Shown here: positions 34,431 through 46,923 of the stretch, piece by piece
Position numbering within the stretch: position 1 is the stretch's first letter
Layout of the letters: the number at the start of each line of letters is the position of its first letter
From: Wyeomyia smithii
Lineage: Eukaryota > Arthropoda > Insecta > Diptera > Culicidae
Assembly: GCF_029784165.1 (NCBI RefSeq)
Contig: NC_073695.1
Location: forward strand, 235,856,744-235,920,743
Length of the DNA stretch: 64,000 bases
Reading direction: 5' to 3'
Notes under the pieces: model-generated
What the model was told of the DNA's origin: nothing
Seen by the model: only the letters and a program-made list of their open reading frames with translations
Database searches by the model: none
Made by a program: the position numbers and the translations under genes

Positions 34431-37400
34431 TTACCTCCGGTGGCTTCGAGTGATTGGTCTGAAACTCACTAAAATAAAATAGAATTAGAGTAAATATTAT
34501 AGTGAATTAACAAATAATTACTTACCGCTTTCCTCGCTTGGGTAAGTCTCTTCCTTTTCCTGTTCATCGTCATCGTTAAACCGTAAAGTTTTTCGTCTGC
34601 TTCTTGGTTTTGTACAGCTAGACTGCGGTTGTACCTCTTCGGTACTTTCCGGAACATGAAGTGAGCTTCGTCTACGTTTTCGGATTTCCTCGTCCAATTT
34701 GTATGGCGTAGTCAACGAAATTGTTTCAACATCTTCCACCTCTAACTCTTCGTTGAAGGTGATTTTCGGTTTTGGCGTGTGAATGATTTTACGACGTCCA
34801 TCCGACCGGCGTGCCTCTGGTGTGTCCAAGCCTGAATCCAAAAACAGAACGCTTTTGGCGCGCCGTTTTTCACTAGGAGTTTTGAGGATCGATTTGACGA
34901 TTTCTTTCCGACGCAAAGTATGCTGAAATGTAACAGAATTTTTATCATCAATTGAGAAACGAAACTATGACCGGTAATCTTACATCATTGAAGATCGTCT
35001 TGCGTAACGTTTTGCGCTCACTTTTAGCAGATGTCGGTGTGCAACCAGCGCAAAGGCTGTTTCTCGTAATACTGCTTCTTCTGGGAGTGGTTGCTATTCT
35101 AACCGAACGCTTTACAGGTGTTACAACGGTAACAGATTCCTTCAGGACCGATTCTAGCATTATTTTCTTTTTAGCCTCTTCGCGAGCTTTTTTGATCAAA
35201 TCGGCCAACCCACTGGCTTTAGTTTTCATAGGTTTTTTCTCGCGTTTTTTAATTCCACCGCCTCCTTTGAGTTTTTTAATCTTTTGCTGCTCTACAACTT
35301 CTTGCCAATTATTTTCCTTGAGCTGTCGTAACTCATCAAAACGACGATCGAGATTCTCCAGGTCCAGGGAAACCATCAACCAAAATCCGTCCAAATCGTC
35401 AGTTCGTACTTTTTGATCCATCCAACTTTTCTCGTAATGACCTACTAATTCTCTAAACTTGGATAACTTTTTGTTGATAAGAATGTTGGTTTGTCCTTGG
35501 GCAGCAATTATCAGTCCTTTACCATTTTCATCAATCATTTCATTCTGAAGGTCATCTTTGTAAAGATTACACAGCTCTTGAAGGCGTTTTAGTTCCTTCT
35601 CAACTAAGTTATAGTAAAACGCGACTTTGTCACGCACATCCGAAGGTGGTTGATCCTCTTCTCGGAAGTTAACCAACGAAGACCGGCTGCTTCCACCACT
35701 GCTTCGACGTTTGATTTCCTGTTTGTGTAGAAGTATAGTTGCAAGATTCCCTTCAGGAAGGGGTTTCGTACATTGTAGATCCTCTTCAACGAAGCTCATC
35801 CGAGGAGTGCCTGAGCGACTTCGAGGACTGGCGGTTTCAATTTTACATAATGGATGCAATTTTTCAGTCGTAGGTCCGTTGGCTTCTTCGATAAATCCGA
35901 GCGAGGTTCGACCAACGATAGTCTGTGTTGCGTTTGCATTCTGCGATTCAATAGGGATATGTTCATCTTCAATGAATATTAGAGATGGTCTGCCACTTAT
36001 GGATTTTCGCCCAATTTCGATCAGTTTTGGTGAACTTTTCACAAAAGTTTCGTCGATTGTTGGTCGTCTGTCGTGTATCAATTTTTCTTCTGTTACTTGC
36101 GTTGTAAATGATTCGTTTACTTGCTTGGATGACTCTTTTTCAACTTTACCTAAATCCATTGATTCATCATCCGAAATGGTTATCACTTGCGGTTCCCAAT
36201 CGTCGTCACTTGCTTCAGACTTGACATGCGTCGGTTTCACATCTTCAACGGTGAAAACCATTGAACGGCGGCGGACTTCGCGTTTTCGCATGGCGATTGC
36301 TTCCGAATCTGCGACCACTTTCTTCGGCGTTGGGGTATCGACATCGATCGGGCTAATGCCTTCGAATATGTCGTCATCGTTAGCGGCTGCCTTGGGAGAA
36401 AATCTGAACGTTACAGGGTATTGCTGCGGTGCGGCATTCGCTTGAAGGAGCTTTTCAAGGCTTTTCTTTTTACGATTGGTCGAAGTGACCATATCGCCGT
36501 CCTTAGCAAAAAGAAAATTAAACTTTACGGATTTTTGTTTCGCGCGTACTTGTTGATAATGCTGTTAGTGAAATGAAAAATATTTGTTATAAATTTTGAG
36601 TCTTATTAAACAAGCCGTTTTTTGGAAATTTAATAATATGAGAGTATCTGAGTTGGTCTGATTAACTCATTCTCCGCAGATTTTGCCATATGGCATCATC
36701 TGGCATCTAAACTTCAATTACAGTTTAAAAGACTTTTAAATATGATTAGAGAAGAGATTGATCTTCAATATGCAACAAAATTTGTGCCAATTGTGATTGT
36801 AACTGATGAGCGATAGACATTTTAATTGTTCATTTTTCGAGGTAAAATTTCAAATACCAAATATTTTGTGAACTGTTTCGATTTTTAAATATTTAATTAA
36901 TAAAAATTTGAGCGTTTTAATAACCTACAGAAAAAACTGCAAATAATTTTAACAATCATAATAATTTATCACTCGCATTACTCGTTTACTAACCGTTATT
37001 CCACTGCTACCGGCTACTGCTTTTCCTAGCACCCTCTTTCTATTCGAAACAGCTGTGTTTTGTAGTTTGTTCTTGTTGATAGTCGTAGTTGCGCCACTCG
37101 ATGCAGTTGCCGTTACTTTGCCTCTAGTCATGATGTCTGCCTGTCTCTGATGTTTTCTAATAGCATTTTCGTTTGCTGGAGTCGCATTCTTACGCCAAGT
37201 ATCAACCTTAGGTTTAGCTTTCCTAATAGATGCGGGAGTCTTCATGTTCAGGATGTGCCCTTTTGGCTTCTGCTTTTCTGCAGTTGTGGGTGGTTCTTTT
37301 CGGCGTGTATCTACTCTAGGTGTAGCATGCATTGCTGCAGGCGTCAGTGGTACTTTTCTCCGGTCGTCTAGCTTCCTTAGCTCGGCTTCAGATTTTTTGA

Positions 37401-37806
37401 ACAAATTTTTCTCGTACTCACGATCCACCAGATTATTTTTAGGTACTACAGAAACAAATGGTTTCTTTTTAACGGACTTTTGCTTTGCTCGTGCCCGTTC
37501 TTCTTTGAACCGTAATAGTCGAGCGAGACGCTCCTTGTATTTATTCTGCATTTCATTCTCCTTGTTTTCATCATCTTTTTGACGCGAGCGTCGTCGCTTT
37601 TCGCGGGGTATCTCTGGTTCTTGCTCCGGAGGATGTTTGTAGAACACTTCGTCATTATCTTCATCGTCATATTCATGCACATTAAGGTTACGATTGTTAA
37701 AATGAAGGTCCTGTCGGGAGCTTTCGCGTTTCGATTTTAATCGCTTGCTATTTTCCTTCACACGATCGTTGCGAGACGCGTTTTTGTAAAACAGTCTATA
37801 TTCCAT
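34431..37806 (-). CDS. mars: Mars/HURP homologue (GKAP domain, DLGAP5 family)
   Basis: Four coding exons on the minus strand: 37806-36994, 36501-34984, 34922-34526, 34468-34431; about 921 residues. HURP/DLGAP5 (Drosophila Mars) is a Ran-regulated, Aurora-A-controlled protein that stabilises kinetochore spindle microtubules. Exon 1 is strongly basic with Lys/Arg/Glu helices suited to microtubule binding. The GKAP homology domain lies at about 560-680 (DKVAFYYNLVEKELKRLQ...DDLDGFWLMVSLDLENLDRRF). Between residues 349 and 550 a short motif of the form R-x-S-[LM]-x-F-[IV]-E-[ED] recurs five times. The C-terminus is rich in RRxS/T sites. The last exon is short; GAGGTAATG at the stop could instead be a further donor. 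DPH3 converges on it. Confidence 0.87.
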
Positions 37807-38309
37807 GAGCGTGGATGTTTATTATTTAGGTATTAAAAACTTTGTTCAAACAAGCTATAAACATTAACCGAGCACGATTCCGCAATATACTTTGCTAAAC
37901 TGATTTAATACGAATTGTTTTTCACCTTTCTCTCGTTGTTTGTACTCGACCCGAACGCGACTGCTGCGATTACACTATACAAACGTTATTTTCTGCAAAT
38001 GCACACAATTTTTGAATCGACTCCGACAAAACCGATTCTTCGACACGCTGAAGTAAATAACTGAAAAGTCGCTAGTTTATACCCGCATGATCTCGTAATT
38101 CAACAAATGGTAAAAGAGTTTCTATTCTCGTGCAGATGGTCTCCATGTGAGACAACATAAAAACCAAACAAACATAAATTTAGATTAGTTTTTGCTTGTA
38201 TGAGTATGCTTCATCACGTGAAAAAAAAATAGTTTGTGTGGATAACGCAGCTAAGAAATTTTTATTTACCAAAAATTATTTTAGACATATACATATACAT
38301 GTACGCTAA

Positions 38310-38560
38310 GGTCGTTTTTTACGCGGTTTCCGGAACTTACGCGCTTTTGTTTTACGCGGGTTCCGGAATTAACGCGTTATGTTTTTACGCGTATTCCTGA
38401 ATTTACGCGGTTTTTTTTTCGCGGATTGCAGAATTTACGCGGATTTTTTCGAGGATTCCGGAATTTACGCGTTTTTTTACGCGGATTCCGGAATTGACGC
38501 GTTTTTTTTACGCGGATTCCGGAATTTACGCGGCACGTATCCCCCGCGTAAAAAGCGACT
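38310..38560. repeat. ACGCG minisatellite bounded by inverted ends
   Basis: Seven units of about 30-33 bp with consensus TTTTTTACGCGGATTCCGGA plus ATTTACGCG start their TTCCGG core at 38328, 38361, 38394, 38426, 38456, 38486 and 38517. The outer ends GTCGTTTTTTACGCGG and CCGCGTAAAAAGCGAC are inverted copies, and TAA occurs just outside on both sides (38307-38309, 38561-38563). It looks like a MITE whose interior is a tandem array. A 78-residue open frame across it is an artefact of the repeat. Confidence 0.85.
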
Positions 38561-39004
38561 TAAGTGTACATATTTATTGTTCTTCATTAGTAATGTATTT
38601 AAAATAAACCTCTAGCTACAATATTTTGAAGCTTCGTGCAGCATTTTTTTTTTCTAAAAAAACATTTATTACAAATATTCACAAATATATAACAAGCACC
38701 GTCAGCTCTTGATCAGTTTATCCGGTTTTGAACAAGCGAATTGTGAATAAATATGTAAAAATAGAAATAGCATAATTCCGATATCACTGCCGATAATAGA
38801 AGTCTTCACGTCGAACTCGTATACAAATACCAAGCCGGTAAATGTCTATCTTTCCATACTCGTCAATGAGGTAAGTATTTTTACGGCTGGGTACTTGTAT
38901 ACGAGCTCGATATGAATACCCATAATGTGTATACGACTCCAATTCACTATAGTATACGTTTAACCTTTAGTGGTAATAAGTTTCTGAAATTGCCATTGCC
39001 AAGC
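38561..39004. other. Intergenic, no gene recognised
   Basis: AT-rich spacer between the minisatellite and the foldback array. GTCGAACTCGTATACAA near 38810 and TTGTATACGAGCTCGATA near 38895 form a short imperfect inverted pair. Confidence 0.4.
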
Positions 39005-39845
39005 CTTAGGAATTGGGTTGTTTGGCTATATCAGTTTTTTACATCATCTGAAAAAGCTGCATATTTTGGGCAAAGCGTGATTTCCAAGAATTTTCTATCG
39101 TTGTCCTTCAATGTTTAAGTCACGAATTGAAACTGGCCCATGTTCCAACTGTCATTGTAGCGATTTAGAGCTATTTTTATTCTTCGTTTAAGGATCGAAG
39201 GACAATGACATAAAAATCAAGTTTTGCCCAGAAAATTACACTCTTCTAGCTGATATTTAAAATTCAGAAATCTGTGAATAACTAAACAAACTAATTGGCT
39301 TTAGCCAATTAGCGTTTAGCTATATTAGAAAAAGCTACATTTTATAAGCAAAACGTGGTTTTCAAATTGTTTTTATCGTTGTCCTTCAATTTTTAAATCA
39401 CGAATTAAAATTGCTCGAAATCTGCTCGAAATCGCTATAATGACAGTTCGCCCATATACCAACTGTCATTGTAGCGATTTGGAGCGATTTTTATTTTTCA
39501 TTTGAAATATCAGAAATCCAATTGGGTTGTCAAGCTACTCACGGATTTCTGATTTTTATATATCAGTAAAAAGAGTGTAATTTTTGAGCAAAACGTGATT
39601 TTTTAAATTTTATACCATTGAACTTCGATTTTTAAATGGAGAATAAAATCGCTCTGAATCGCTACAATGACAGTTGATATATGGGCCAACTGTCATTGTA
39701 ACGATTTCGAGCAGTTTAATTTCGTGATTTAAAAATTGAATGACAACAATAGAAAAGTTTTGAAAATCAAATTTTGTCTAGAAAATGCAGTTCTTTCAGA
39801 TGATGTATAAAACTGATATAGCCAAACAACAGATTCAGTGAACTT
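39005..39845. repeat. Composite foldback element with repeated palindromes
   Basis: The outer ends GTTGTTTGGCTATATCAG (about 39017) and CTGATATAGCCAAACAAC (about 39815) are inverted copies. They continue inward as a CATCATCTGAAAAAGCTGCA-like arm. Inside, three successive units each run one arm, a GACAGTT...AACTGTCATTGTA.CGATTT palindrome core (near 39150, 39440-39480 and 39665-39705), then the arm in reverse. Arms share GCAAAACGTGATTTTC, TCGTTGTCCTTCAATTTTTAA and similar blocks with about 10-20% divergence by eye. No coding capacity. Confidence 0.8.
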
Positions 39846-40325
39846 ATCCGAAATGTGATTGAGTAGTTCACTCTAACCGTAGAAATATCCGACATTTATT
39901 TGGTTCGACAATCAAATATTTACATTTTGTTAGCAACCCTATCATCTTATGTCAAATGTCGAGGGATGCCAAACGTGCAAATTAATTCGCGGACTGCACG
40001 TAAAGCAGATTTTTATGAGTCGCTTGCAGATGTCTATTAATTTTTTTTTATAGTTTTTTGATGTTTTACAAAGATTTTCTCGAAATATTTTTTGCTCGAT
40101 AAATTTTTCCAACTCCAAGCAGATTTTTCCTCTAAAACGAAATTTCTTGGTTTGGTTTTGTAACAGCTAATATTTTCCAAATCCATCTGGCATCTCTGGA
40201 TGTCACACTATCCTCTGACTACTTTTCAATCGCTTAAAAGTTCGATTGGACCTAAAATCGAATATTTCGCGTTGTGTGTGTTTCTCTGTAATACATTACA
40301 GAAAAATCGGAATCTCTTCGTAAAA

Positions 40326-40595
40326 ATGGTTCTATCCAACATAATTCGCGTTGTCAGCCAGCTGAGCGTTAGTCGATCAGGCCTTCTAGAGGTTCGACAG
40401 ATACGTCGAAAGTACACCTACCGGAGTGGTGCCTTGAAACCCATGCCTGACATAACTCCTTTCGGGCTACTGGGAATCATTATGACCGTCATTCCGGGGC
40501 TGCTGATTGGTGCAACTATAAGCAAGAACATGGCCAACTTTCTGGAGGAGAATGATCTGTTCGTCCCGTCGGATGATGATGACGATGATGATTAA
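40326..40595 (+). CDS. EMRE: Essential MCU regulator (EMRE), mitochondrial
   Basis: A single-exon gene of 89 residues. EMRE (SMDT1) is a one-pass inner-membrane protein that holds the mitochondrial calcium uniporter MCU open and links it to MICU1. Residues 1-35 are basic and hydrophobic without acidic residues, as for a targeting presequence (ending near IRRKYTYRSG). The transmembrane helix (about 44-66) contains PFGLLGIIMTVIPG and GATISKNMA with the conserved Gly-x3-Ser. A poly-Asp C-terminus (seven Asp after FVPS) is the family hallmark that contacts MICU1. The ATG at 40326 is preferred over in-frame upstream near-cognates because it starts the presequence. AATAAA lies at 40773-40778. Confidence 0.93.
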   Translation: MVLSNIIRVVSQLSVSRSGLLEVRQIRRKYTYRSGALKPMPDITPFGLLGIIMTVIPGLLIGATISKNMANFLEENDLFVPSDDDDDDD

Positions 40596-41365
40596 AGTAC
40601 TGGCGGAATGATCTGGTTTCCTCTGTATCTTGCTCTCTGTAAGTTGGCGTTATGATTAATGCGGAAAATTGTTATTTTTAGAACGGCTGATAATTATTTT
40701 TAATTTTGGTCATATGTTGAAAATACCGTTTTTGTAATTATGTTATTGAGAACTATTCAATACTGTGTTCTAAATAAAAAGTGACATTTTGCTTGTAAAA
40801 GGTCAAGTTGATTTATTTAGTTTGCAATGATAGCGGCGAAATTTTCGAAGAATTAAAAAAAAATCTTACACATTTGTGTTGTGCATAAATTGTATTTTAT
40901 TTATGAGTGTTATTGTTTATACATTTGTATATATTTTATTCAAATTAACCAAATGAAATCTTAAAGTGTCAATGGAAGCAAAAAACAAAAAAATGTTACA
41001 GCCTGAAAAATCTATGTTTGTTTACTGTGCAGTTTACTTCTATTTAATTCAAATATAAATAGCAAAACAACTTAAACAAATGAATCACAAAATAGACGAT
41101 TATTCGCAGAAAGCTATGTTCAATTAAAAGTAAAGTAAAGAAATGTTATCGTAATAATTGTCTCGCACTGTTGCACTTCAGGATTAGTTCAGCCAACCGT
41201 TTCTACAAACCAGTGTAGCAGTAATAGCATTGAACAAAAATTTGAGTGCATATGTTAGCATTGTTAAAAAAAAAAAAAATGAAATAAAAAAACGAATACG
41301 GCAAAAATAAGTACAGTTAGCCTATTTTGATAAAATTTCACATCTTGGACCATAATGTGTACAGC
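40596..41365. other. EMRE and Flightless-I 3' ends, no gene
   Basis: AT-rich sequence holding the two convergent 3' UTRs. A 13-base A-run lies near 41267-41279. Confidence 0.5.
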
Positions 41366-44300
41366 TTATTCTGGGGGACGTTTGTGCGCACTCCATCCAT
41401 GGAAGCATTTGGTGAATCGTTTCGATTCTTTGTTCTTCAGTGTTAGGAACAGTTTCCTAGGTCGTTCCGGTTGTTTGATACGCATGTGCTGGATGTAGAC
41501 CTGTAAGTAGGAAAAAAAGGTTAATACGAAGTCCGGTATACTTTTCACACCACAGTACCTGTGCGGATTTGTACGCCAGTTTGATTTCCACCTCGCTGCA
41601 GCGAGAGCCTAGCCACAGGAACACCTGGTCTCCGTTATCCAGAATCATAATATCGTCATCAGCTAAATCATCCTGACAGAAGTCGGAACATTTCTCGGCT
41701 ACAGTAAAGTAACCTTTCTCGTTCGAACAGCGGAATAATCGGGTGTAATTCATGTAGTCGGCATCGGTGTCGTATGGTTTGCGGCCACCCAATGCTACCC
41801 AGAAGAAGTTTTCCGGTTCTTCTCCTTCATGCAATATCTGTAAAATAAATGGTTTTTGTTTTAAAATTGTGTTGTAGTTTTTTTTTAAAAAATAACTCAC
41901 TTGAAAGCTAACCCATGGATTGTTGAACATATCTTCAGCAATTTCTTGAATAAGCCGCGCTTCTTCGGTTGACGTCTTAGAACCAATCCAAACGTATAGT
42001 ATTCCCGACTCAGAATCGTCGTCAGTCTCGAACGGGACGAATAGAATATAACTGCAAAAAATGCAGAATTTGAATTATCTTCTACGATATACATTATAAG
42101 AGCATATCTTACCAAAACGCCGAATTCAGCAGCGTAGCATCCGTTTTAACCTGAATCAGTCGAGTGCAGAGAGCACTTCCGTTTGAACGCAAGTGATAGA
42201 ATTCCACTGGAGATTTACCTTCTGGCGTTTTCTGCTTCTCTTTTCTCCGACCATTTTTAATCACAAATTTTCCTTTAAAATGTGACATAAATTTCAAATT
42301 CTCCTGCTGCTGATGAATTCGGACTACTTCCAATTCCTCGCCGAACATGGATTTGAACTTTTTTTGTAACGTGAAGGTAAACGTCAGCCAGCCCATATTG
42401 CCGGCTTCACGTCCCTGCCAAAAATACACCACGCACTGGATTTCTTCTGCGGGCAGAGCGGATGATTTTTTCAGTTTACCATTGACCGCCATGCTGTCAA
42501 CCACATCGCCTTCCTCTTCTTCCTCGTCGTCATCCACCGGTAAACAATACCGGCAAAGAAAAACGTAACATTCGCCAGTGTAGAAAATACCTAGTTCTTC
42601 CTCCGGAAGGCGAACAAATTTTTTACCCTCTAGAACAAACGATTCCATAACGTCCAAATCGTAATTCCAGTCGTCCGCCAGTTGTTGTGCTTCCATCAGT
42701 GTCATCGCCGGTTGTCGAGGCATAAAGAGTGCCGCAAGATCCGCTTTTGTTTCCTGCTTTTTGGCCCAGCCGGTAAGATCAGCTCCGGTACGAGCCACGG
42801 ATTGAGCAGTGCGGGTAAAATCTACCGCAATGATCTCCTCCCATCCGACGAATTTCGATTTAAAAACCTGTGTCTCTGTCCCTTCTTGGACTCGAGTGAT
42901 CAAGGCATATTCGGGCCGTTCGATCATATTGAACAACTCCTGGGACAACTTTATCGCTGCAGCACGGACCAATCGGGTTGATTTCTTTCCGAACCAAACA
43001 AACAAATCCAAATAGCAGTCCAGGATGTAAACATTCTTACTATTTAGAATCGAATGATGTAAGGTTCGACTTGGCAGTTCAACTTGTGGCAGTTCCAGGT
43101 ATCCCATTCCTAACTGGATTTGATACAACCGCGGAGGAATCGGAAGAAAATCAGGGTCAACATGAGAACTCGGCTTTTCTCCAGGGCCTTGGCCATTCGG
43201 AAAGCCAAGAGCTTTCCAAAACTCTGTTCCTTCACTTCCCTGATATTCTTGGAAGATTTCTGCCTTATTTTTGCGTTCATTTTTGTTAATTTTTTCCGCT
43301 ATTAGACGCGCCTTCGATTTAAGAGTGTTTTTAGATTTTGTGCCGTACCACATAAAGATCTGGAGTCCTGTATCCAGGAGAAAGACATATCCGAGATCGA
43401 GTGATTCATATGTGACTTCAACCGGCTCCAAGTGAATGTTAGCTCCAGCATCATGTACTCTGTAAAGGCGCACGATGTAAACCAAATTTTCGATTGTGTA
43501 AAATCCTGTTGAAGTTCGACCACCCTCGATGTAGGCCACCTCTGTATCAAAAAGCGCGAGAAAATCGTCCGACTCATCTCCTTGCTCCTCCCGAATCGTA
43601 CGACAACGGGCTCCAAGATAATTTCTTAAATTAACGGCGTGTATAGCAGCACAAGCTCGCTTATCCAATGTTGCCTTCGTTCCAATCCAGAAAAAAATCT
43701 CCCAGCTCAGCTGTCCCGCATCATCATGAGTTGTTTTCAGTACAATGTAGCAATCTCCTTCGTAGAACTTTCCATGTGCTGCTTCTTCGATTTTATTCGG
43801 CAAGAAGTTTTCAATTTCCCAAATCGTCAGGCCAATATACTGACCATCTTCTTCTTCGAAGATATCGGAATAATCTACTGGTGGCTTTTCCAGCGACTCA
43901 TCCCACCGCTTGGGCTTCAAATTTTCCACTTTCTCATCTTCGAAGCCGAATGTGTTTTTCTCCTTGGCAATGTCCTGCATGCCCTTGAGAATCTTAGCGG
44001 AGTCCTGATCCGCAGAATCATTTCTTGCACCACGTCGTAGTCGCAATTTTCTTGCAATGGGGTCTTTGCTGCTGTTGGCAACCTGAGCTTGTGCTGGCAC
44101 ATTTGCTCCCGCTAATCGTAGCTGAGTTTGTAATGAAAAATCGATGTTATAGAAGGCAAGACCGTCGCCTCGTTGCACTTCGACTGGCTTCGGTGGCATT
44201 ACGAGGTCAGGATTGTTGCGCAAGTCAAGCTGATCCATATCAGTCAGAAGATGGATAGTTTCAGGAAGTGTGATTAGTTTGTTAGAACTGAGGTTCAACT

Positions 44301-45720
44301 TTTTCAAAGATCCACAGCGACATAGTCCTTCCGGAACCATCTCCAGTTGATTGTTTGAGGCTGAAAATACTTCCAGAGCTCCCAGTTTCCCGATGCTAGA
44401 TGGGATTCCCTCAAAGTTCAATTGATTGTCGTTTACGTACAATCGGCGCAGGTTCTGCAATTTACACAGCGTTGCTGGTAAGGTTATGAGTTGGTTTCTA
44501 GACAGATTTAATGTTTCCAGCTTGGACAAATTTTCTATTAACGGTGAAATTTCTTGAATCACATTATCATTTAAATTCAGCCGCTTCAGGTTGTACAAAT
44601 TGTACAGAACATCTGGAATTTTGGATAATGAATTTTGAGAGAGATCCAGCTCTTGTAAATTGGAAAGGCTGTCCAATGATGTTGGAAAATTAGCGATTGT
44701 TCTTTGCGTGTTACGCATCTGAAGGCAGATTAAATTCTGCAAAGACGGTAGTTGACGAAGTTGAAACAATTCCAAGGGATTGTCGTTCAGAATTAGCGTT
44801 TGCAGATTCGAAAGTCGTCGAGTTTGAGGTGGAAGCGTTTCTAGTTTGTTATTGGAAAGATCTAAAAACAATAAATCTGTCAACTTTATAAAGAGCGAGG
44901 GCGGAATGCTTTCAATCCTAAAAAAGAACACTGGGTTAGTGAGTCTTATATCTATTTTGGTACTGTAGCACCTACTGGTTATTGCTAAGGTTCAACACAA
45001 GAAGGCTTTTAGCTTTATCGAGACCTTCTGGAACTTCCTTCAGTTTATTGTGCGACAGGTCCAGTGTCGTTAATTCTTCTAAATCGAACAACTCGTTAGG
45101 GATTCCGGAACTCTTAATATTATTTCGTCGCATGTTTAGCGACCGCAGGCAGTTCAATTCAGTTAGCTCTCCGTAAAGCTTTTCCAGCTGATTGTTCTTC
45201 ATCGATAGATGCTCCAGTTTCATAAGTTTGCCCATCTCTTCTGGAATTTCATCAATTCCTGTGCGATCCAATTTGAGCCATTGGACACCCGACATGTGTC
45301 TAATATTTTTAGGAAACTTTCCATCCTGCAAAGCAAAATAAAAAAAAGACCTTGAACTCCGTCTCGTCATGTCAAGCAGATTACGAAATTGTTTGCAATC
45401 ACCGGAAGTTGCTCACTTTCTTGAGACACACTCTTGCAAGAATTTCTTTATGTCGCTGATGAGTATAAACGCAAGTCGCTTTCGCAGCGCCAGGACGAAA
45501 ATAACTTTGCGAGAGATAAGTATGTCACCATCGTCACAATAGTGCATACATCAGAGCAATGAATTTATATCACTGTGGCCAAATGGTCAATTGGTGATAA
45601 ATATTTTACATTCTTTAGAAGCAAGCAAGTCTTAGGTTTTAAAACTAATAAACTTACGCTGAAATTATTACAGGTAAAGTCGATTCCGCGGACAAATGGC
45701 AAAACACCTGTCGAACTCAT
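41366..45720 (-). CDS. fliI: Flightless-I, LRR-gelsolin actin regulator
   Basis: Six coding exons on the minus strand: 45720-45658, 45325-44976, 44917-42113, 42051-41901, 41837-41559, 41500-41366; 1260 residues (human 1269). Flightless-I links actin remodelling to signalling and nuclear receptor coactivation and is needed for flight muscle and embryonic cellularisation in flies. The start MSSTGVLPFVRGIDF matches the family. About 15 leucine-rich repeats fill residues 1-380 (e.g. LTTLDLSHNKLKEVPEGL). A charged linker (LRLRRGARNDSADQD) follows, then six gelsolin-like segments. The first is WEIENFLPNKIEEAAHGKFY; the later ones carry YILDCYLDLFVWFG and LDNGDQVFLWLG. Exon 3 alone encodes 935 residues. 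Exon 1 is separated by a 332-bp intron. All exon phases join cleanly. Confidence 0.97.
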
Positions 45721-46923
45721 TTTGCTACTGATTCTGCTGTGATTTTTAATTGCCCAGCAGACTTCTGTTCTGCTGCTCTTCTATTTTGCTTTATTGTAGC
45801 TTTTACGACAAACAACCGGACAAACGTTTCACTAATTACAGATACCAACTACTGCGGCGAACTATCACAGATAATTTTGGGCTGAAAAATTGATGATTTT
45901 ATGGAGAGAATGTAATAAATATTTCTTATTCGCAGAGAACGACGAAAAGCCCCGTTTCTCCATTAAATTTTACCAGTTGAATGACATTTGGTTCATTGAC
46001 AGCGAAACGATGGATATTGCGTGAACGTGTTCCATTGCACAGTGGGGTACAATCGGTAAATTGGATAAAACTAGTTATACTTAAGAAATAAAATTATCAT
46101 GAGTCAATAAGGATAAGGTAATCCACGGGTTTCAAGTTGCAAAACCAAACACAAACGAACACGAAATCTTTTGATGTCGAAAAAAACATAAGTGATATTT
46201 CATTGTTGTGTAAAGGATTGCCACTCGCAATACTAGAGCTACGAGAGCAACCGATAGGACAACGTTTATTTTTTACGCTTTTATATCCGGATTGCATTCA
46301 AGTTGCGCCCGTTCGAACATACCAAAAGCTGTCAATAGTTGAAATACAAACTGAAATCAGCTGATCGCAACTGTCTCTCGGATTGCCTTACTGCACTTAC
46401 ACATTATTTCTGCTTTGACAGTTTATCTTGTTATGAGAAATGGTTTTAAATCTGGTTACCTTTTGTTCACTTTTGATGATGGTGTACGTCATTCGTTAAC
46501 ATGTTCTGTTAAACTGATGTAAACATGTAACGCCTAAGGTGGAGAAAATTGAGGAGAAATTTCAAGGTCGAACGGTTGGTACTTTCCTCTAACGTAATTA
46601 TTAAATCGGTGCACAAAATGATTTTAAACACACCTAACAAAACCTAGAGAACATTGGCTTTTTTTTGTTTACGCATTTATTCTTTTAGTTTAACAGTATG
46701 GGTTGAAGGCCCATTCAATAAGCTGATTCAAAAATAAGAATAGCATTATCTAATTCGCTCGAATCGACCATTGCGTAATAATATTGGCTCGGTAATATTG
46801 TGTGCCGAAATTTCAGTTAGATTGAACCAAGAGCCACTAAAAAATTTGACAGCCTAGGTTTCAAGCATTTCTGTGGTGTGCGGTAAAAATATAAAACTTC
46901 TATTTACGAAACAAAGTGACAGC
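45721..46923. other. Upstream of Flightless-I, no gene recognised
   Basis: 1.2 kb with the presumed Flightless-I promoter and leader. TGACAGCCTAGG appears at about 46848 and again at 46917, the second being the border of the hAT-like MITE. Confidence 0.45.

Noticed and set aside
35711..36445. 244-residue plus-strand frame
   Set aside because: Antisense of Mars exon 2; no independent domain or splice context.
38379..38615. 78-residue frame with repeated FADSGIYAFF-like units
   Set aside because: Created by translation of the minisatellite.
39959..40200. hAT element bounded by GAGGGATGCCAAACG and TCTGGCATCTCTGG
   Set aside because: The ends resemble those of the 47670 element, but the termini differ at several bases and no convincing 8-bp duplication is present.
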